From Candidatus Acidiferrales bacterium (GTDB lineage: Bacteria; Acidobacteriota; Terriglobia; Acidiferrales; UBA7541), in the NCBI GenBank assembly GCA_030037315.1, contig JASHRM010000223.1, positions 1 through 44,910 of the forward strand: DNA of 44,910 nucleotides, read 5' to 3'. Below the pieces are notes generated by a model. The model had not been told where the DNA came from. It saw nothing but the letters and a program-made list of their open reading frames with translations, and did no database searches. Made by a program: the position numbers and the translations under genes. Of this stretch, positions 24,756 to 33,330 are shown piece by piece. How positions within the stretch are numbered: the stretch's first letter is position 1; every line of letters begins with the position of its first letter.

Positions 24756-25661
24756 TTACCCTCTGCCGCTTTTTCCGATCGTTACGCCGGCCCATGCCTC
24801 GACGGTTTTTGCCATCGCCGTCATGTCCGCGTCGAAACCCTCGCTGGCGGTGGCAATTGACAAGAGCTGCCGTACGGCGCTACCCACAATCATGGGAACG
24901 CCAAAAGCGTCCGCTTCGGACATGCACAGGCGAATGTCTTTATTCAGCAAGCCGATTCCGAAACCGTAGCTGAACGTGCGGGAAATGACGTGCTGCTTCA
25001 TTTTGTCTTGTGTAGCACTGTTGCGCGCTGTTCCCGCGTTGAAAACGTCGACAACCTGCGCGGGATCGAGTCCGGCTTTCACGCCCATAGTGACGGCCTC
25101 GGACGTGATCGCCATCGCGGTCGCGGAAAGGAGGTTGTTGAGCAGCTTCATCGTTTGGCCCTGCCCGGGCTGCGTGCCGACGAAAAACAGCTTGCCGAGA
25201 ACTTCAAGAATCGGCTTTATCGTGTCGTATGTTTCTTCCGGGCATGAGACCATCACGGCGAGCGTGCCCTTCTCCGCCCCGGAGATTCCGCCGCTGACCG
25301 GTGCGTCGACGGCAGTAATGCCCTTTGTTCTAAGCGCTTCGGCAACTCTTCTCGCGACGGTCGCGCCGGTGGTCGAGACGTCGATGAAAATTTTCGCGCG
25401 AGTACCTCGAATCACCCCATTCGGCCCCAGCGCGACCTCCTCAACGATCGGCGGCGTGGGCACGCTGGCGAAAACGATTTCAGCGGCGGACGCAACAGCC
25501 TGCGGCGAATCGGCGCGCGCGGCGCCGAGCTTCACGATATCATTCACGGCCGCGTCGCTCGTGTCGTAGACGGTCAATTGGTATCCCGCGTCGATCAGGC
25601 GGCGCGCCATTCGCGCGCCCATGCGGCCGACGCCGATAAATCCGAGACTCTGCTTCGACAT
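24756..25661 (-). CDS. NAD(P)-dependent beta-hydroxyacid dehydrogenase (3-hydroxyisobutyrate dehydrogenase/tartronate semialdehyde reductase-like)
   Basis: 301 residues, normal for the family. The Rossmann motif GFIGVGRMGARMARRLIDAG is at the N-terminus, the substrate-binding signature DAPVSGGISGAEKGTLAVMV in the middle, and the catalytic Lys region GQGQTMKLLNNLLSATAMAITSEA follows. These enzymes oxidise beta-hydroxyacids or reduce their semialdehydes in valine, glyoxylate or aldarate metabolism. It is the first gene of the minus-strand run that continues with the CMD-like protein (21-bp gap) and the aldehyde dehydrogenase. With the ACS-type MFS carrier nearby, a sugar-acid or branched-chain acid route is a reasonable inference; the specific substrate is open. 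Confidence 0.9.
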   Translation of the reverse strand: MSKQSLGFIGVGRMGARMARRLIDAGYQLTVYDTSDAAVNDIVKLGAARADSPQAVASAAEIVFASVPTPPIVEEVALGPNGVIRGTRAKIFIDVSTTGATVARRVAEALRTKGITAVDAPVSGGISGAEKGTLAVMVSCPEETYDTIKPILEVLGKLFFVGTQPGQGQTMKLLNNLLSATAMAITSEAVTMGVKAGLDPAQVVDVFNAGTARNSATQDKMKQHVISRTFSYGFGIGLLNKDIRLCMSEADAFGVPMIVGSAVRQLLSIATASEGFDADMTAMAKTVEAWAGVTIGKSGRG

Positions 25662-25842
25662 TGATTTCCCCGATCTATCCGTTATGAAATTGCGCTAAAC
25701 GCGCGCGAAAGTATATCACTGCGGGCGATGATGGCCCTTTTGATACGCCGCTTGGGCCAAGCCGAGCACCATGTCCGCTCGACAAAATCCAGCTCACTCC
25801 TGTATCGTAACGCCGCTTTCGAATTTGCAGGTGAGACCAACA

Positions 25843-26646
25843 GTGTCCATCGAACCGTTTGAAATTTACGCGATTCGCTACGCGCATCTGGGCAATCGCC
25901 ACCCGAGCGAAAATTTCATCAACGCCGATCCGCACGAATTTGCATCGGATCTGGACTATTTCGTTTGGGTTTTGCGACGCAAAGACGAGACTTTCCTGAT
26001 CGACACGGGATTCGGCAAAGAAGCCGCAGCGCGGCGCGGGCGCGAATGGCTGCGCTGTCCGGTCGAATCGCTAAGGATGCTCGACATCGCTGCCGAGTCA
26101 GTGACGGACGCGATCATCACGCATCTTCACTACGATCACGCCGGGAATCTCGACCGAGTGCCGCGAGCTCGGTTCCATCTGCAAGATCGCGAAATGGCAT
26201 ACGCCACCGGCCGGCAAATGTGCCACAAAGAATTGCGAGCGCCTTTCGATTTGGAGAATGCACTGGAGATGGTCCGGCACGTCTATGGAGGCCGCGCGAT
26301 TTTCCACGATGGTGACGATGAGCTCGCATCCGGACTTACGTTGCATCGCGTCGGCGGCCATACGGCGGGCTTGCAGCTTGTTCGCGCATGGACGCGCCGC
26401 GGCTGGGTGGTGATTGCGTCGGATGCTACGCATCTTTACGCGAACTTCCAGCAGCGGCGGCCCTTCCCTATTGTCTATAGCGTGGCAGAAATGCTGGAAG
26501 GATATGACTTGCTCTGCCGGTTGGCCGATTCGCCCGATCACATTGTGCCGGGGCACGATCCGCTGGTGATGAAATACTATCCGGCGGCGAGCAGTGAGCT
26601 GGAAGGCGTAGTCGTGCGGCTTGATGTCGCGCCATCGCAACGCTGA
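25843..26646 (+). CDS. Metallo-beta-lactamase-fold hydrolase, N-acyl homoserine lactonase-like (second copy)
   Basis: About 267 residues from GTG 25843 (VSIEPFEIYAIRYAH), with AGGTGAG about seven bases upstream; the track's ATG 25771 gives 291 residues with an unconvincing extra N-terminus. Motifs: LIDTGFGKEAA, THLHYDHAGN (HxHxDH), VGGHTAGLQ (metal His), IASDATHLYAN (bridging Asp) and a late VPGHDPLVMKYYP. This matches the AHL-lactonase branch, but no signal peptide is seen, so the protein is cytoplasmic, unlike the anchored homologue at 19453. It is divergent from the dehydrogenase operon and converges with the gene at 26657, with only 10 bp between them. The substrate is inferred only at the level of lactone or ester. 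Confidence 0.87.
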   Translation: MSIEPFEIYAIRYAHLGNRHPSENFINADPHEFASDLDYFVWVLRRKDETFLIDTGFGKEAAARRGREWLRCPVESLRMLDIAAESVTDAIITHLHYDHAGNLDRVPRARFHLQDREMAYATGRQMCHKELRAPFDLENALEMVRHVYGGRAIFHDGDDELASGLTLHRVGGHTAGLQLVRAWTRRGWVVIASDATHLYANFQQRRPFPIVYSVAEMLEGYDLLCRLADSPDHIVPGHDPLVMKYYPAASSELEGVVVRLDVAPSQR

Positions 26647-26656
26647 CGCGCCGTAA

Positions 26657-27646
26657 TTAGCGGAATTGATATCCGGGCTTCAGTTGACAGCGGTACATCT
26701 TCGATTGATCTTTCCCCACGCGGACGTTGCAATCGGCCCAACTTAGCAGCGGCGAAGGACCCAGCGGAAAAACGATGCCGACGCCGCCGAGCTCTGCCTC
26801 GAGGCTTGGCCCTTCCGCAGCGGCCGGAAGCGTGAAGTTCAGCGAGTCGCCAAAAATCACGGGATAAGATTCCCGCGTGATGTCGCTGACTTGATAGCGA
26901 TAGACTTCGGCTTGAAGCAGAAATGTTGTAGTGTCCGACCAATCGAGCACGGTCACCGAGGTCTTGCGCCCACCTTGAGAAAAATCGTCCGTTTGAATGC
27001 GCGTGAATGGACATGGCCCGGCGATGCAAGAAAGACGGGCATTGCGATAGACGTTGCCGTCACCGGCGTCCAGCGAGGCCGAGCCAAGAGCGGCTTTCCA
27101 TTTGCCGTCCGGCGAGCACGGAGGATGTCCATTGCAGGGGACATCACCCTTGTTTTCCACCTGAAACGTTTTTGTGCCGGTTCCGATGTTTTCCGATGTG
27201 CCCGTTTCAATGGCATACCGCACAAAAACGTTCGACACGGATGTGGTCGGACCGTTGCTGGGGGCATCGCTTTCCGGATGAGTGGGCGTCATGCGAATGA
27301 CCAGCAACTGGTCGCCGACCGGCACTTTCAAATTTACAGGCCCGTAGTCGGGACGCCTGAAGTGGAGCGCGACTATATCGCCACGCCGCACTCCGCGCCG
27401 CAGCGTCAATTTGAAGTATCCGGAGAAATCGGACTTGGTCTCCATCGGAGCCATCTCGCCGCCGCTGACGACAACGTCTGTGATAGGAGATTGCTTTCGA
27501 GTGTCCGAGTTTCCCCGGATCACAGCGCCGTGGATGGAAAGCGGCCTGCTTCGCTGGTGAGCGATAAGAATCACAGTTAGAACGGCCGCGACAATCACTG
27601 CTCCGATTCCAACCAGGATCCAGGTGGACGAACGGCCGTTGCTCAC
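26657..27646 (-). CDS. Membrane-anchored hypothetical protein with beta-sandwich (carboxypeptidase-regulatory-like) domain
   Basis: 329 residues. An N-terminal helix (TWILVGIGAVIVAAVLTVILIA) anchors it, with the rest presumably outside. Residues about 35-115 (LSIHGAVIRGNSDTRKQSPITDVVVSGGE...SDFSGYFKLTL...GDIVALHFRRPDYGPVNL) look like a carboxypeptidase-regulatory-like beta-sandwich, common in acidobacterial surface proteins. The rest is unrecognised and has several Cys (VPCNGHPPCSPDG, LSCIAGPCPFTR, ADCNVRV, YRCQLKPGYQFR) that may form disulfides. There are no catalytic motifs. It overlaps no neighbour and converges with the lactonase-like gene. Confidence 0.75.
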   Translation of the reverse strand: MSNGRSSTWILVGIGAVIVAAVLTVILIAHQRSRPLSIHGAVIRGNSDTRKQSPITDVVVSGGEMAPMETKSDFSGYFKLTLRRGVRRGDIVALHFRRPDYGPVNLKVPVGDQLLVIRMTPTHPESDAPSNGPTTSVSNVFVRYAIETGTSENIGTGTKTFQVENKGDVPCNGHPPCSPDGKWKAALGSASLDAGDGNVYRNARLSCIAGPCPFTRIQTDDFSQGGRKTSVTVLDWSDTTTFLLQAEVYRYQVSDITRESYPVIFGDSLNFTLPAAAEGPSLEAELGGVGIVFPLGPSPLLSWADCNVRVGKDQSKMYRCQLKPGYQFR

Positions 27647-27744
27647 GGATGCCTCTTGAAATTATGGTAGCAAAATGCGCTTCGCCGAATGCATCATTCG
27701 CATCGAATTGCGAGGCAACGCTACAACCGTGGCGAACGAATACT

Positions 27745-27750
27745 TATAAT
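27745..27750 (+). promoter_or_regulatory. Perfect -10 box (TATAAT) just upstream of the GH144-like start
   Basis: TATAAT lies seven bases before ATG 27758, so transcription would begin at or next to the start codon and yield a leaderless mRNA. The -35 candidate (TACAAC, 27722-27727, 17-bp spacer) is weak. No Shine-Dalgarno sequence precedes ATG 27758, which fits leaderless translation. This holds only if 27758 is the true start. Confidence 0.4.
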
Positions 27751-27757
27751 TATTACG

Positions 27758-29140
27758 ATGATCTTTTGCGGGGATAAGGCCCCAACAATCAGCCGCCGAA
27801 AATTCCTGCGGCAAACCGCAGCCGCCGGCGCGTACGCGTCCCTGGCGCCGCTCGCGCTGGCGGACACGCCACAGCTCATCACGTTAAGCCCTCCGCCGCC
27901 GCCGACAGAGCTCTACCAAGTTGACGAAGCGTTCCTGGAACAGGCGGAAAGCGCGAATTTCAAGTTTTTTTGGGAGCAGACAAATCCATACACCGGAATC
28001 GTTCGCGATCGCTGCAATGCCATTAACCCCGACAAGAGCGAGCTGGGCAGCATCGCATCGACTGGCTTCGGGCTGACGGCGCTTTGCATTGGAGAGAGCC
28101 GAGGTTACGTCCCCTATTACGAAGCGCGGAACCGCGTCCTGAACACTCTGCGTTTTCTGTGGAAAAAACTGCCGAATCATCGCGGATTTTTCTACCACTG
28201 GGCAAACATCGATACGGGCGAGCGCCTTTGGGATTCCGAAGTTTCGTCGGTTGATACGGCGATCTTGCTTTGTGGGGTGCTGACTTGCCGCGCCTACTTT
28301 CAGCATTCAGAAGTCTCCGAGCTTGCGGAGTTGATTTTCAATCGCGTCGATTGGACGTGGCTTTCCGAAGATACTCAGATCCTGCCGCACGGATGGCGGC
28401 CGGAAACAGGATTTCTGCAATATCGCTGGGACAATTACAGCGAGATGATGATGATGTATCTGCTGGGCCTGGGCTCATCCACATACCCGCTGGCCGCCAC
28501 CGCCTGGGACGCTTGGAAGCGCGTTCCATTCGAATACGACGAAATCCGGTACATTGGCTCCTTCGCGCCGCTCTTCGTTCATCAATACTCGCAGGCATGG
28601 TTCGATTTCCGCGACAAGCGTGATCGCTATGCGGACTATTTTCAGAATTCGATTCTTGCCACGGAAGCGCACAAGCGCTTCTGCCTGGATCTTTCGACAG
28701 AATTCCCGGATTACAGCGACAGCCTGTGGGGAATTACCGCGTCGGATTCGCCGCGCGGATACGTGATCTGGGGAGGCCCGCCCGCAACGGGGCCGATCGA
28801 CGGCACAGTGGTGCCCTGTGCCACCGGCGGATCGCTTCCCTTCATGCCGCAGGATACGATTCGCGTGCAGGAGACGATCAAGAACCATTATGGCGATAAG
28901 GCGTGGACGCGCTACGGATTTGTTGACGCCTTCAATCCGCTGACCAATTGGTATGACACCGATGTCGTGGGAATCGACACCGGGATCAGCATGCTGATGG
29001 CGGAAAACGCGCGTACGGGATTCGTTTGGAATACGTTCATGAAAAACCGCGAAGCCCAAAAAGGCATGGAGCGGGCGGGATTCAAACCATACAAACCGCC
29101 GCAACCGACGCAGGCCTCGAAGACAATTCCCGCTTCGTAG
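27758..29140 (+). CDS. Tat-exported glycoamylase-like protein (PF10091/GH144-like)
   Basis: 460 residues from ATG 27758, chosen so that the Tat signal (TISRRKFLRQTAAAGAYASLAPLALA, about 10-36) is N-terminal; the track's 27689 start adds 23 residues. The mature part has the glycoamylase-like signature: QAESANFKFFWEQTNPYTGIVRDR, IASTGFGLTALCIGESRGY, GFFYHWANIDTG, EVSSVDTAILLCGVL, HGWRPETGFLQYRWDNYSEMMMMYLLGLGS and SDSPRGYVIWGGPP. This alpha/alpha-toroid family includes GH144 endo-beta-1,2-glucanases and is related to the internal domain of cyclic beta-1,2-glucan synthases, one of which is encoded at 34748. The likely role is periplasmic cleavage of a beta-glucan, perhaps beta-1,2-glucan. It converges with the GH39-like gene (7-bp gap). 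Confidence 0.85.
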   Translation: MIFCGDKAPTISRRKFLRQTAAAGAYASLAPLALADTPQLITLSPPPPPTELYQVDEAFLEQAESANFKFFWEQTNPYTGIVRDRCNAINPDKSELGSIASTGFGLTALCIGESRGYVPYYEARNRVLNTLRFLWKKLPNHRGFFYHWANIDTGERLWDSEVSSVDTAILLCGVLTCRAYFQHSEVSELAELIFNRVDWTWLSEDTQILPHGWRPETGFLQYRWDNYSEMMMMYLLGLGSSTYPLAATAWDAWKRVPFEYDEIRYIGSFAPLFVHQYSQAWFDFRDKRDRYADYFQNSILATEAHKRFCLDLSTEFPDYSDSLWGITASDSPRGYVIWGGPPATGPIDGTVVPCATGGSLPFMPQDTIRVQETIKNHYGDKAWTRYGFVDAFNPLTNWYDTDVVGIDTGISMLMAENARTGFVWNTFMKNREAQKGMERAGFKPYKPPQPTQASKTIPAS

Positions 29141-29147
29141 CGTAGGA

Positions 29148-30734
29148 TTACCGCAACTCGATCAGGGCAAGTCCTTTTGGCGGCAGTTCGAGCTGCATGG
29201 AACCGTTTTTCAATGTCTCAATCTTCGCGGGCGGGAGTTCGGCGGCACGCCGGAGTTCTTCCACTTGCTTTGCCGTAGGATAAGCTGGGCTGCCTATCGC
29301 TTTGTAAGCATCCAGCAACGATCCGTGTGTTGCGTCAACGCGAGAAACGAGCGCGCGGGAGTTAGCGGTAAGGCCTTTAATCGTAATCGTTACCTCTTTG
29401 CTCGACCCGGTTTCTCCGGGAAGAGATTCGTTCCATACGGCAATCACCATCCAGCCGTCGGCACGGCGCGTCACAAGAACGGAATCCGACAACGCGTCAA
29501 TGCGCGTATTTCCCAGCTGATGCAGCAATTCGAATGCGCTGAACGACGGTTTCGGCAAATCGTCCGCGGCGATCAGGCCGAATCCGCCGTAAAAGGGCTT
29601 CTTGACAACGCCCTGCTCCTCGAAGACATCCGAGAAAGCCCAATAGGACATCATGTTCACGAGACCGTCGCACTGGCGAATCGTATCCGCAAGCCACGGC
29701 CCCATGAAAATCGAATCGGTCACGTCAGGCTCGTTTTTGTAGCTCGCGTTGAATTCGCTCCAAATCAAGGGAAGACCCGGCAGCGCCGATGCCTTCACCT
29801 GGTCGTGGACTTTTCTCACGGCCCTGCAGACGAATTGAGTGCGCGGAATCGGCTGGTCCGTGCCGAAGACCTTGTCGGGAGGATCATTCGCGTAGACATG
29901 AGTTGACGTGAAGTCGACGGGAATATGATTTTCGACGCAGTGCTTGATAAAGCGATCGACCCAGGCGGCTTGCGCGGTGGCAGGACCACCTACGCGCAAT
30001 CGCGGATTCACTCTTTTAAGGGCTAGAGCGGTAACATCGTAAAGCTTGTAGTACGTTTCCTCTTTCGGATCACCGGCCCAGAAATCGAGATTCGGCTCGT
30101 TCCAGACTTCGAAGTACCACTGCGAAACTTCGTCGATTCCGTAGCGATCGACTAGATGCTGGGCCAGATGAGTGATCATGTCGCCCCATTTGTTCCAATC
30201 CTTTGGCGGAGCGACGATCGGGTGATACCAAAACGCCTGCAAGGTTTGTTGGGCCGCTAATTTCTTCGGCATGAAACTTAATTCGACAAACGGCCGCACG
30301 CCGTTCTGAAGCAGACCGTCGTAGATCTGATCGATGTAGGAAAAGTTGTAGACGGGGTTGCCTTGCGCATCTTCGTCGTAGAGGCCGACTTCATCATCGA
30401 GAATTGCGTGGAAGCGGACGTATTGGAAATTCGTCGCCTTTTTTACTTCGCGCAAGTCGCGCCGATAGCTGTCGCGGAGACTCAGGATGGCGCGTCCCGA
30501 GCCAAACATCTGCTCCCAGTAATGCGGGAAGGGATGGCTGGGTGCGTCCGGATCGATCTGAATTATTTCCGGCGATGCTTGCGCTTGACTCTGGTTTTCG
30601 CGCGGGCCCCCGTCTGCTCCTATGACTCTTGCAGAAATTAGGCAAACGATCACGCAGAGAGACGCTGCAATCGCGCGGCGTGAGTTCGGCGTTCGCAGAA
30701 TAGCCACGATTTGTTTTTTACCAGAGCGGAACAT
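29148..30734 (-). CDS. Glycoside hydrolase family 39-like protein (beta-xylosidase type), exported or anchored
   Basis: 528 residues from ATG 30734. A hydrophobic N-terminal segment (AIAASLCVIVCLISARVIGA) serves as signal or anchor. The (beta/alpha)8 fold of clan GH-A is shown by YFEVWNEPNLDFW (acid/base Glu, about residue 212) and LPLIWSEFNASY (nucleophile Glu, about 328), together with THVYANDPPDKVFG. Family 39 contains beta-xylosidases, alpha-L-iduronidases and other exo-glycosidases; length and motifs fit but do not fix the substrate. It lies 56 bp after the ABC transporter gene on the same strand, so the pair is probably an operon, and it converges on the GH144-like gene. It could trim the oligosaccharides produced there. 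Confidence 0.87.
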   Translation of the reverse strand: MFRSGKKQIVAILRTPNSRRAIAASLCVIVCLISARVIGADGGPRENQSQAQASPEIIQIDPDAPSHPFPHYWEQMFGSGRAILSLRDSYRRDLREVKKATNFQYVRFHAILDDEVGLYDEDAQGNPVYNFSYIDQIYDGLLQNGVRPFVELSFMPKKLAAQQTLQAFWYHPIVAPPKDWNKWGDMITHLAQHLVDRYGIDEVSQWYFEVWNEPNLDFWAGDPKEETYYKLYDVTALALKRVNPRLRVGGPATAQAAWVDRFIKHCVENHIPVDFTSTHVYANDPPDKVFGTDQPIPRTQFVCRAVRKVHDQVKASALPGLPLIWSEFNASYKNEPDVTDSIFMGPWLADTIRQCDGLVNMMSYWAFSDVFEEQGVVKKPFYGGFGLIAADDLPKPSFSAFELLHQLGNTRIDALSDSVLVTRRADGWMVIAVWNESLPGETGSSKEVTITIKGLTANSRALVSRVDATHGSLLDAYKAIGSPAYPTAKQVEELRRAAELPPAKIETLKNGSMQLELPPKGLALIELR

Positions 30735-30790
30735 TCATTTCAAAGACGCGGCGCAAGGTTCAGGGCCATGCGCCGCCATTGGGATTGAGA

Positions 30791-32632
30791 TTAGCGATAA
30801 TTTGCCGCTTGCAGCTCGAACATTTCGGCGTAGAGGCCGCCGGTTTTGACGAGCTGCTCGTGCGGGCCTTGTTCGGCGATCGTCCCGTTTTTGAGGACCA
30901 GGACGCGGTCGGTCATTCGGACAGTTGAAAACCGATGCGAGATTAAAAGCGCCATCTTGCTCTTGGTCAACTCGGCGAAGCGCTTGAACACTTCGCTTTC
31001 CGCACGAGCGTCCAAAGCCGCGGTGGGCTCGTCGAGGATCAGCAATTGCGCATCGCGCAAATGAGCGCGAGCCAGAGCGATTTTCTGCCATTCGCCACCC
31101 GAAAGGTCCACGCCGCCTTCGAAACGGCAGCCGAGGAGCTGATCGTAGCCCTTGGGCAGTTTCTGGATCACGCTTTCCGCGAAGCTCTTCATCGCCGCGG
31201 CGCGAATTCTGAAGGGATTATTTGCTTCTTCGATCAAGCCAACGGCGATATTTTCGGATGCCGTCATCTCGTAGTGCATGAAATCCTGGAAGATGACGCC
31301 GATTTCCTTCCATAGACTGTCCAAGTCGTAATCACGCAGATCGACGCCGTCGAGCAGAATCTGACCTTCAGTGGGATCGTAGAGGCGAGTGAGCAATTTC
31401 ACAATGGTCGTCTTGCCCTGTCCGTTTTCACCGACCAGAGCGATCCGTTCTCCAGGCTCGAGTTTCAAATTGATGCCGTTCAGAATCTTTTTGCGGCTTC
31501 CAGGATACGCGAACGACACATTGCGGAACTCGATCCCGCTGCGGATCGGCTGCGGCGCGACCAAAGCTCCGGGCTTCGAGCGAATGCTTGGCTGCACCGC
31601 GAAAAATTCCACCAAGTCGGTTAAGAAGAGAGATTGGTCAGCGATACCCGAGAATGTCGTAAAGACTGCCTGGATATTTGTGGAAGCGCCCGCGATAGCA
31701 CCCGCGAGCAAGGTCAATTGGCCAATTGTCAAAACGCCAGCGACGGCCTGGTAAATCACATAAGCATACGCGCCATAGTAGCCAATCGTGCCCAAGAGCG
31801 TGAGCAATGCGCCGAAAAGCAAGCGCCTTTCCGCGAGTTGCAGATTTTGATAGTGCAGCCTGTCGGAAAGGTCTTTGTAGCGGCCCACAAGAAACGGACC
31901 GAGCCCAAACAGCTTCAATTCCTTGGCGCTTTCCCGGCTGCCGCCGAGGATCCGCAAATAATCCATGCGGCGCTTGGCCGGCGTCTGATTAAAACTCAGC
32001 GAGTAGCCAAGGAACGCGAAGTGCGTTTCGCCGAGGAACGCCGGAACCACGCAGACGATCAGAAAGAAGAGCAGCCAGGGCGAAAAGAATATGATCCCTG
32101 CCGCAAAGCTGACGGTCGTGAAAAATTCCTGAATGAGCCGGCCAGCCATCTGGATCAGCATCACGCGGTCGGTACCCTGCACGCGGGCGCGCTCCATCTT
32201 GTCGTAGAAGCGAGGATCCTCGTACCTGGTCAAATCCAGGCGCGAAGCGTGCTCCATGATCCTGGTGCTGACGTAGCGCGTAAACTTATCGGCCAGCACT
32301 GTGTCGCAGAAGGTGAGGAAGCGGCCCAGCATCGCCGCAACGCTGGCAAGAATGAACTCGAGTGCGACCAGCCACCAGAAGTCCTTCTGTAGCGCGGAGT
32401 GATACCAGATGTGCCGGTCGATCGCGTCGATAATGACGCGCGTGACCTCCAGGAGTCCTATGGGGATTACCGATGCAGCCAACCTTGCGACGACCCCGAA
32501 CGAGACGACGCTGGGGGCGCATTCCCAGACCATGCGGAAAACCGGGGGGACTTTGCGAAGCGCCTGCAAACGTTCGCGCCATTTTGGCGCCGGTATTTCG
32601 TGATTGCCTTCGTCCTGCTTTGCTTCGCTCAT
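30791..32632 (-). CDS. ABC exporter half-transporter (fused membrane and ATPase domains)
   Basis: 613 residues from ATG 32632; the track's ATG 32650 adds six and is equally possible. The N-terminal half has the membrane helices of a type IV exporter (SFGVVARLAASVIPIGLLEV, FFSPWLLFFLIVCVVPAFLG, GALLTLLGTIGYYGAYAYVIY). The C-terminal ATPase domain has Walker A GENGQGKTT (about 401-410), signature LSGGEWQKIALARAHL (about 510), Walker B LLILDEPTAALDA and the H-loop LISHRFSTV. It would export a peptide, lipid or glycan as a homodimer. The length is close to the beta-1,2-glucan exporter NdvA/ChvA, and the synthase lies 2 kb away, but sequence features alone do not favour that over other exporters. 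It is probably co-transcribed with the GH39-like gene. Confidence 0.9.
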   Translation of the reverse strand: MSEAKQDEGNHEIPAPKWRERLQALRKVPPVFRMVWECAPSVVSFGVVARLAASVIPIGLLEVTRVIIDAIDRHIWYHSALQKDFWWLVALEFILASVAAMLGRFLTFCDTVLADKFTRYVSTRIMEHASRLDLTRYEDPRFYDKMERARVQGTDRVMLIQMAGRLIQEFFTTVSFAAGIIFFSPWLLFFLIVCVVPAFLGETHFAFLGYSLSFNQTPAKRRMDYLRILGGSRESAKELKLFGLGPFLVGRYKDLSDRLHYQNLQLAERRLLFGALLTLLGTIGYYGAYAYVIYQAVAGVLTIGQLTLLAGAIAGASTNIQAVFTTFSGIADQSLFLTDLVEFFAVQPSIRSKPGALVAPQPIRSGIEFRNVSFAYPGSRKKILNGINLKLEPGERIALVGENGQGKTTIVKLLTRLYDPTEGQILLDGVDLRDYDLDSLWKEIGVIFQDFMHYEMTASENIAVGLIEEANNPFRIRAAAMKSFAESVIQKLPKGYDQLLGCRFEGGVDLSGGEWQKIALARAHLRDAQLLILDEPTAALDARAESEVFKRFAELTKSKMALLISHRFSTVRMTDRVLVLKNGTIAEQGPHEQLVKTGGLYAEMFELQAANYR

Positions 32633-32831
32633 TGGGCTGGTCAACCTCATCTGCCGTTCATTCCATCAACGGACTCGATCATGCACGTCTCATGCCAGCG
32701 CTAAGTCAATAAGAATCATAGACATGCGCAAACGATAAGGGCCAGCGCCTTTGCTTTTTTTCGGCAAGCGAGCAATATCTACTAAGTCTGGTGTTGGGGG
32801 GCTTCCTGTCAGGCGGTTGTCTACACGTGAC

Positions 32832-33077
32832 TTAACTGACAGATAGGCTTCTACAACGGATCGGATGAGGGGCGGAATCGGAGTTGTGTAACCGAAGTTC
32901 GCCTCTTGAGTGGCCCTTGCGGTGACCCTTCTGCTTGTGTTCCTTGATTACGGTTCGCGCGGCTACTTCCTTTGCGCGGCTGCCGTAGCGTCCCGACTTT
33001 TCAGCGCTTTCTTTGATGTGCTCGTACTGCCGCTGCTCCTTGCTGCTTACGCCTCGCAAATGCTTGTTTCCCGGCAT
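32832..33077 (-). CDS. Small basic protein of the 'plasmid stabilization' type
   Basis: 81 residues from ATG 33077, with AAGGA nine bases upstream. MPGNKHLRGVSSKEQRQYEHIKESAEKSGRYGSRAKEVAARTVIKEHKQKGHRKGH resembles the short, very basic proteins often labelled plasmid stabilization protein, with a (K/R)xQRxYEHIxES...AARTV core. They are commonly chromosomal and associated with stress genes; the label does not prove plasmid function. The last ~25 residues (LRLHNSDSAPHPIRCRSLSVS) look like read-out sequence, so an ancestral shorter end may have been frameshifted. Neighbours are a DUF892 protein and other stress-type genes. Confidence 0.7.
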   Translation of the reverse strand: MPGNKHLRGVSSKEQRQYEHIKESAEKSGRYGSRAKEVAARTVIKEHKQKGHRKGHSRGELRLHNSDSAPHPIRCRSLSVS

Positions 33078-33330
33078 GACTTATGTCCTTTCTGAACGCA
33101 ACGTTCGGCATCTTTGAGGTTGCGCCGCGATGAAGATGTCAGCAATCGAGCACGGATTGTAGGAATGAAGTCCGCGCTGTAGGGATTTCTCGCGCAAACT
33201 TACGAGACAGTGCCCGTGCTGCTACATGTTTCGCTTGATTGTTGCCGGGTGTGTTGAGTCGTAGCTTTCCCGTTGAAAATACGCACCGCGGCCAACATCG
33301 AAGCCGCGAAAAGAGAGAACGGAGAGATCC

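Noticed and set aside
30791-32632. Naming the ABC exporter ndvA
   Set aside because: Size and position fit, but the motifs are general to exporters and cannot separate a glucan exporter from peptide or lipid exporters.
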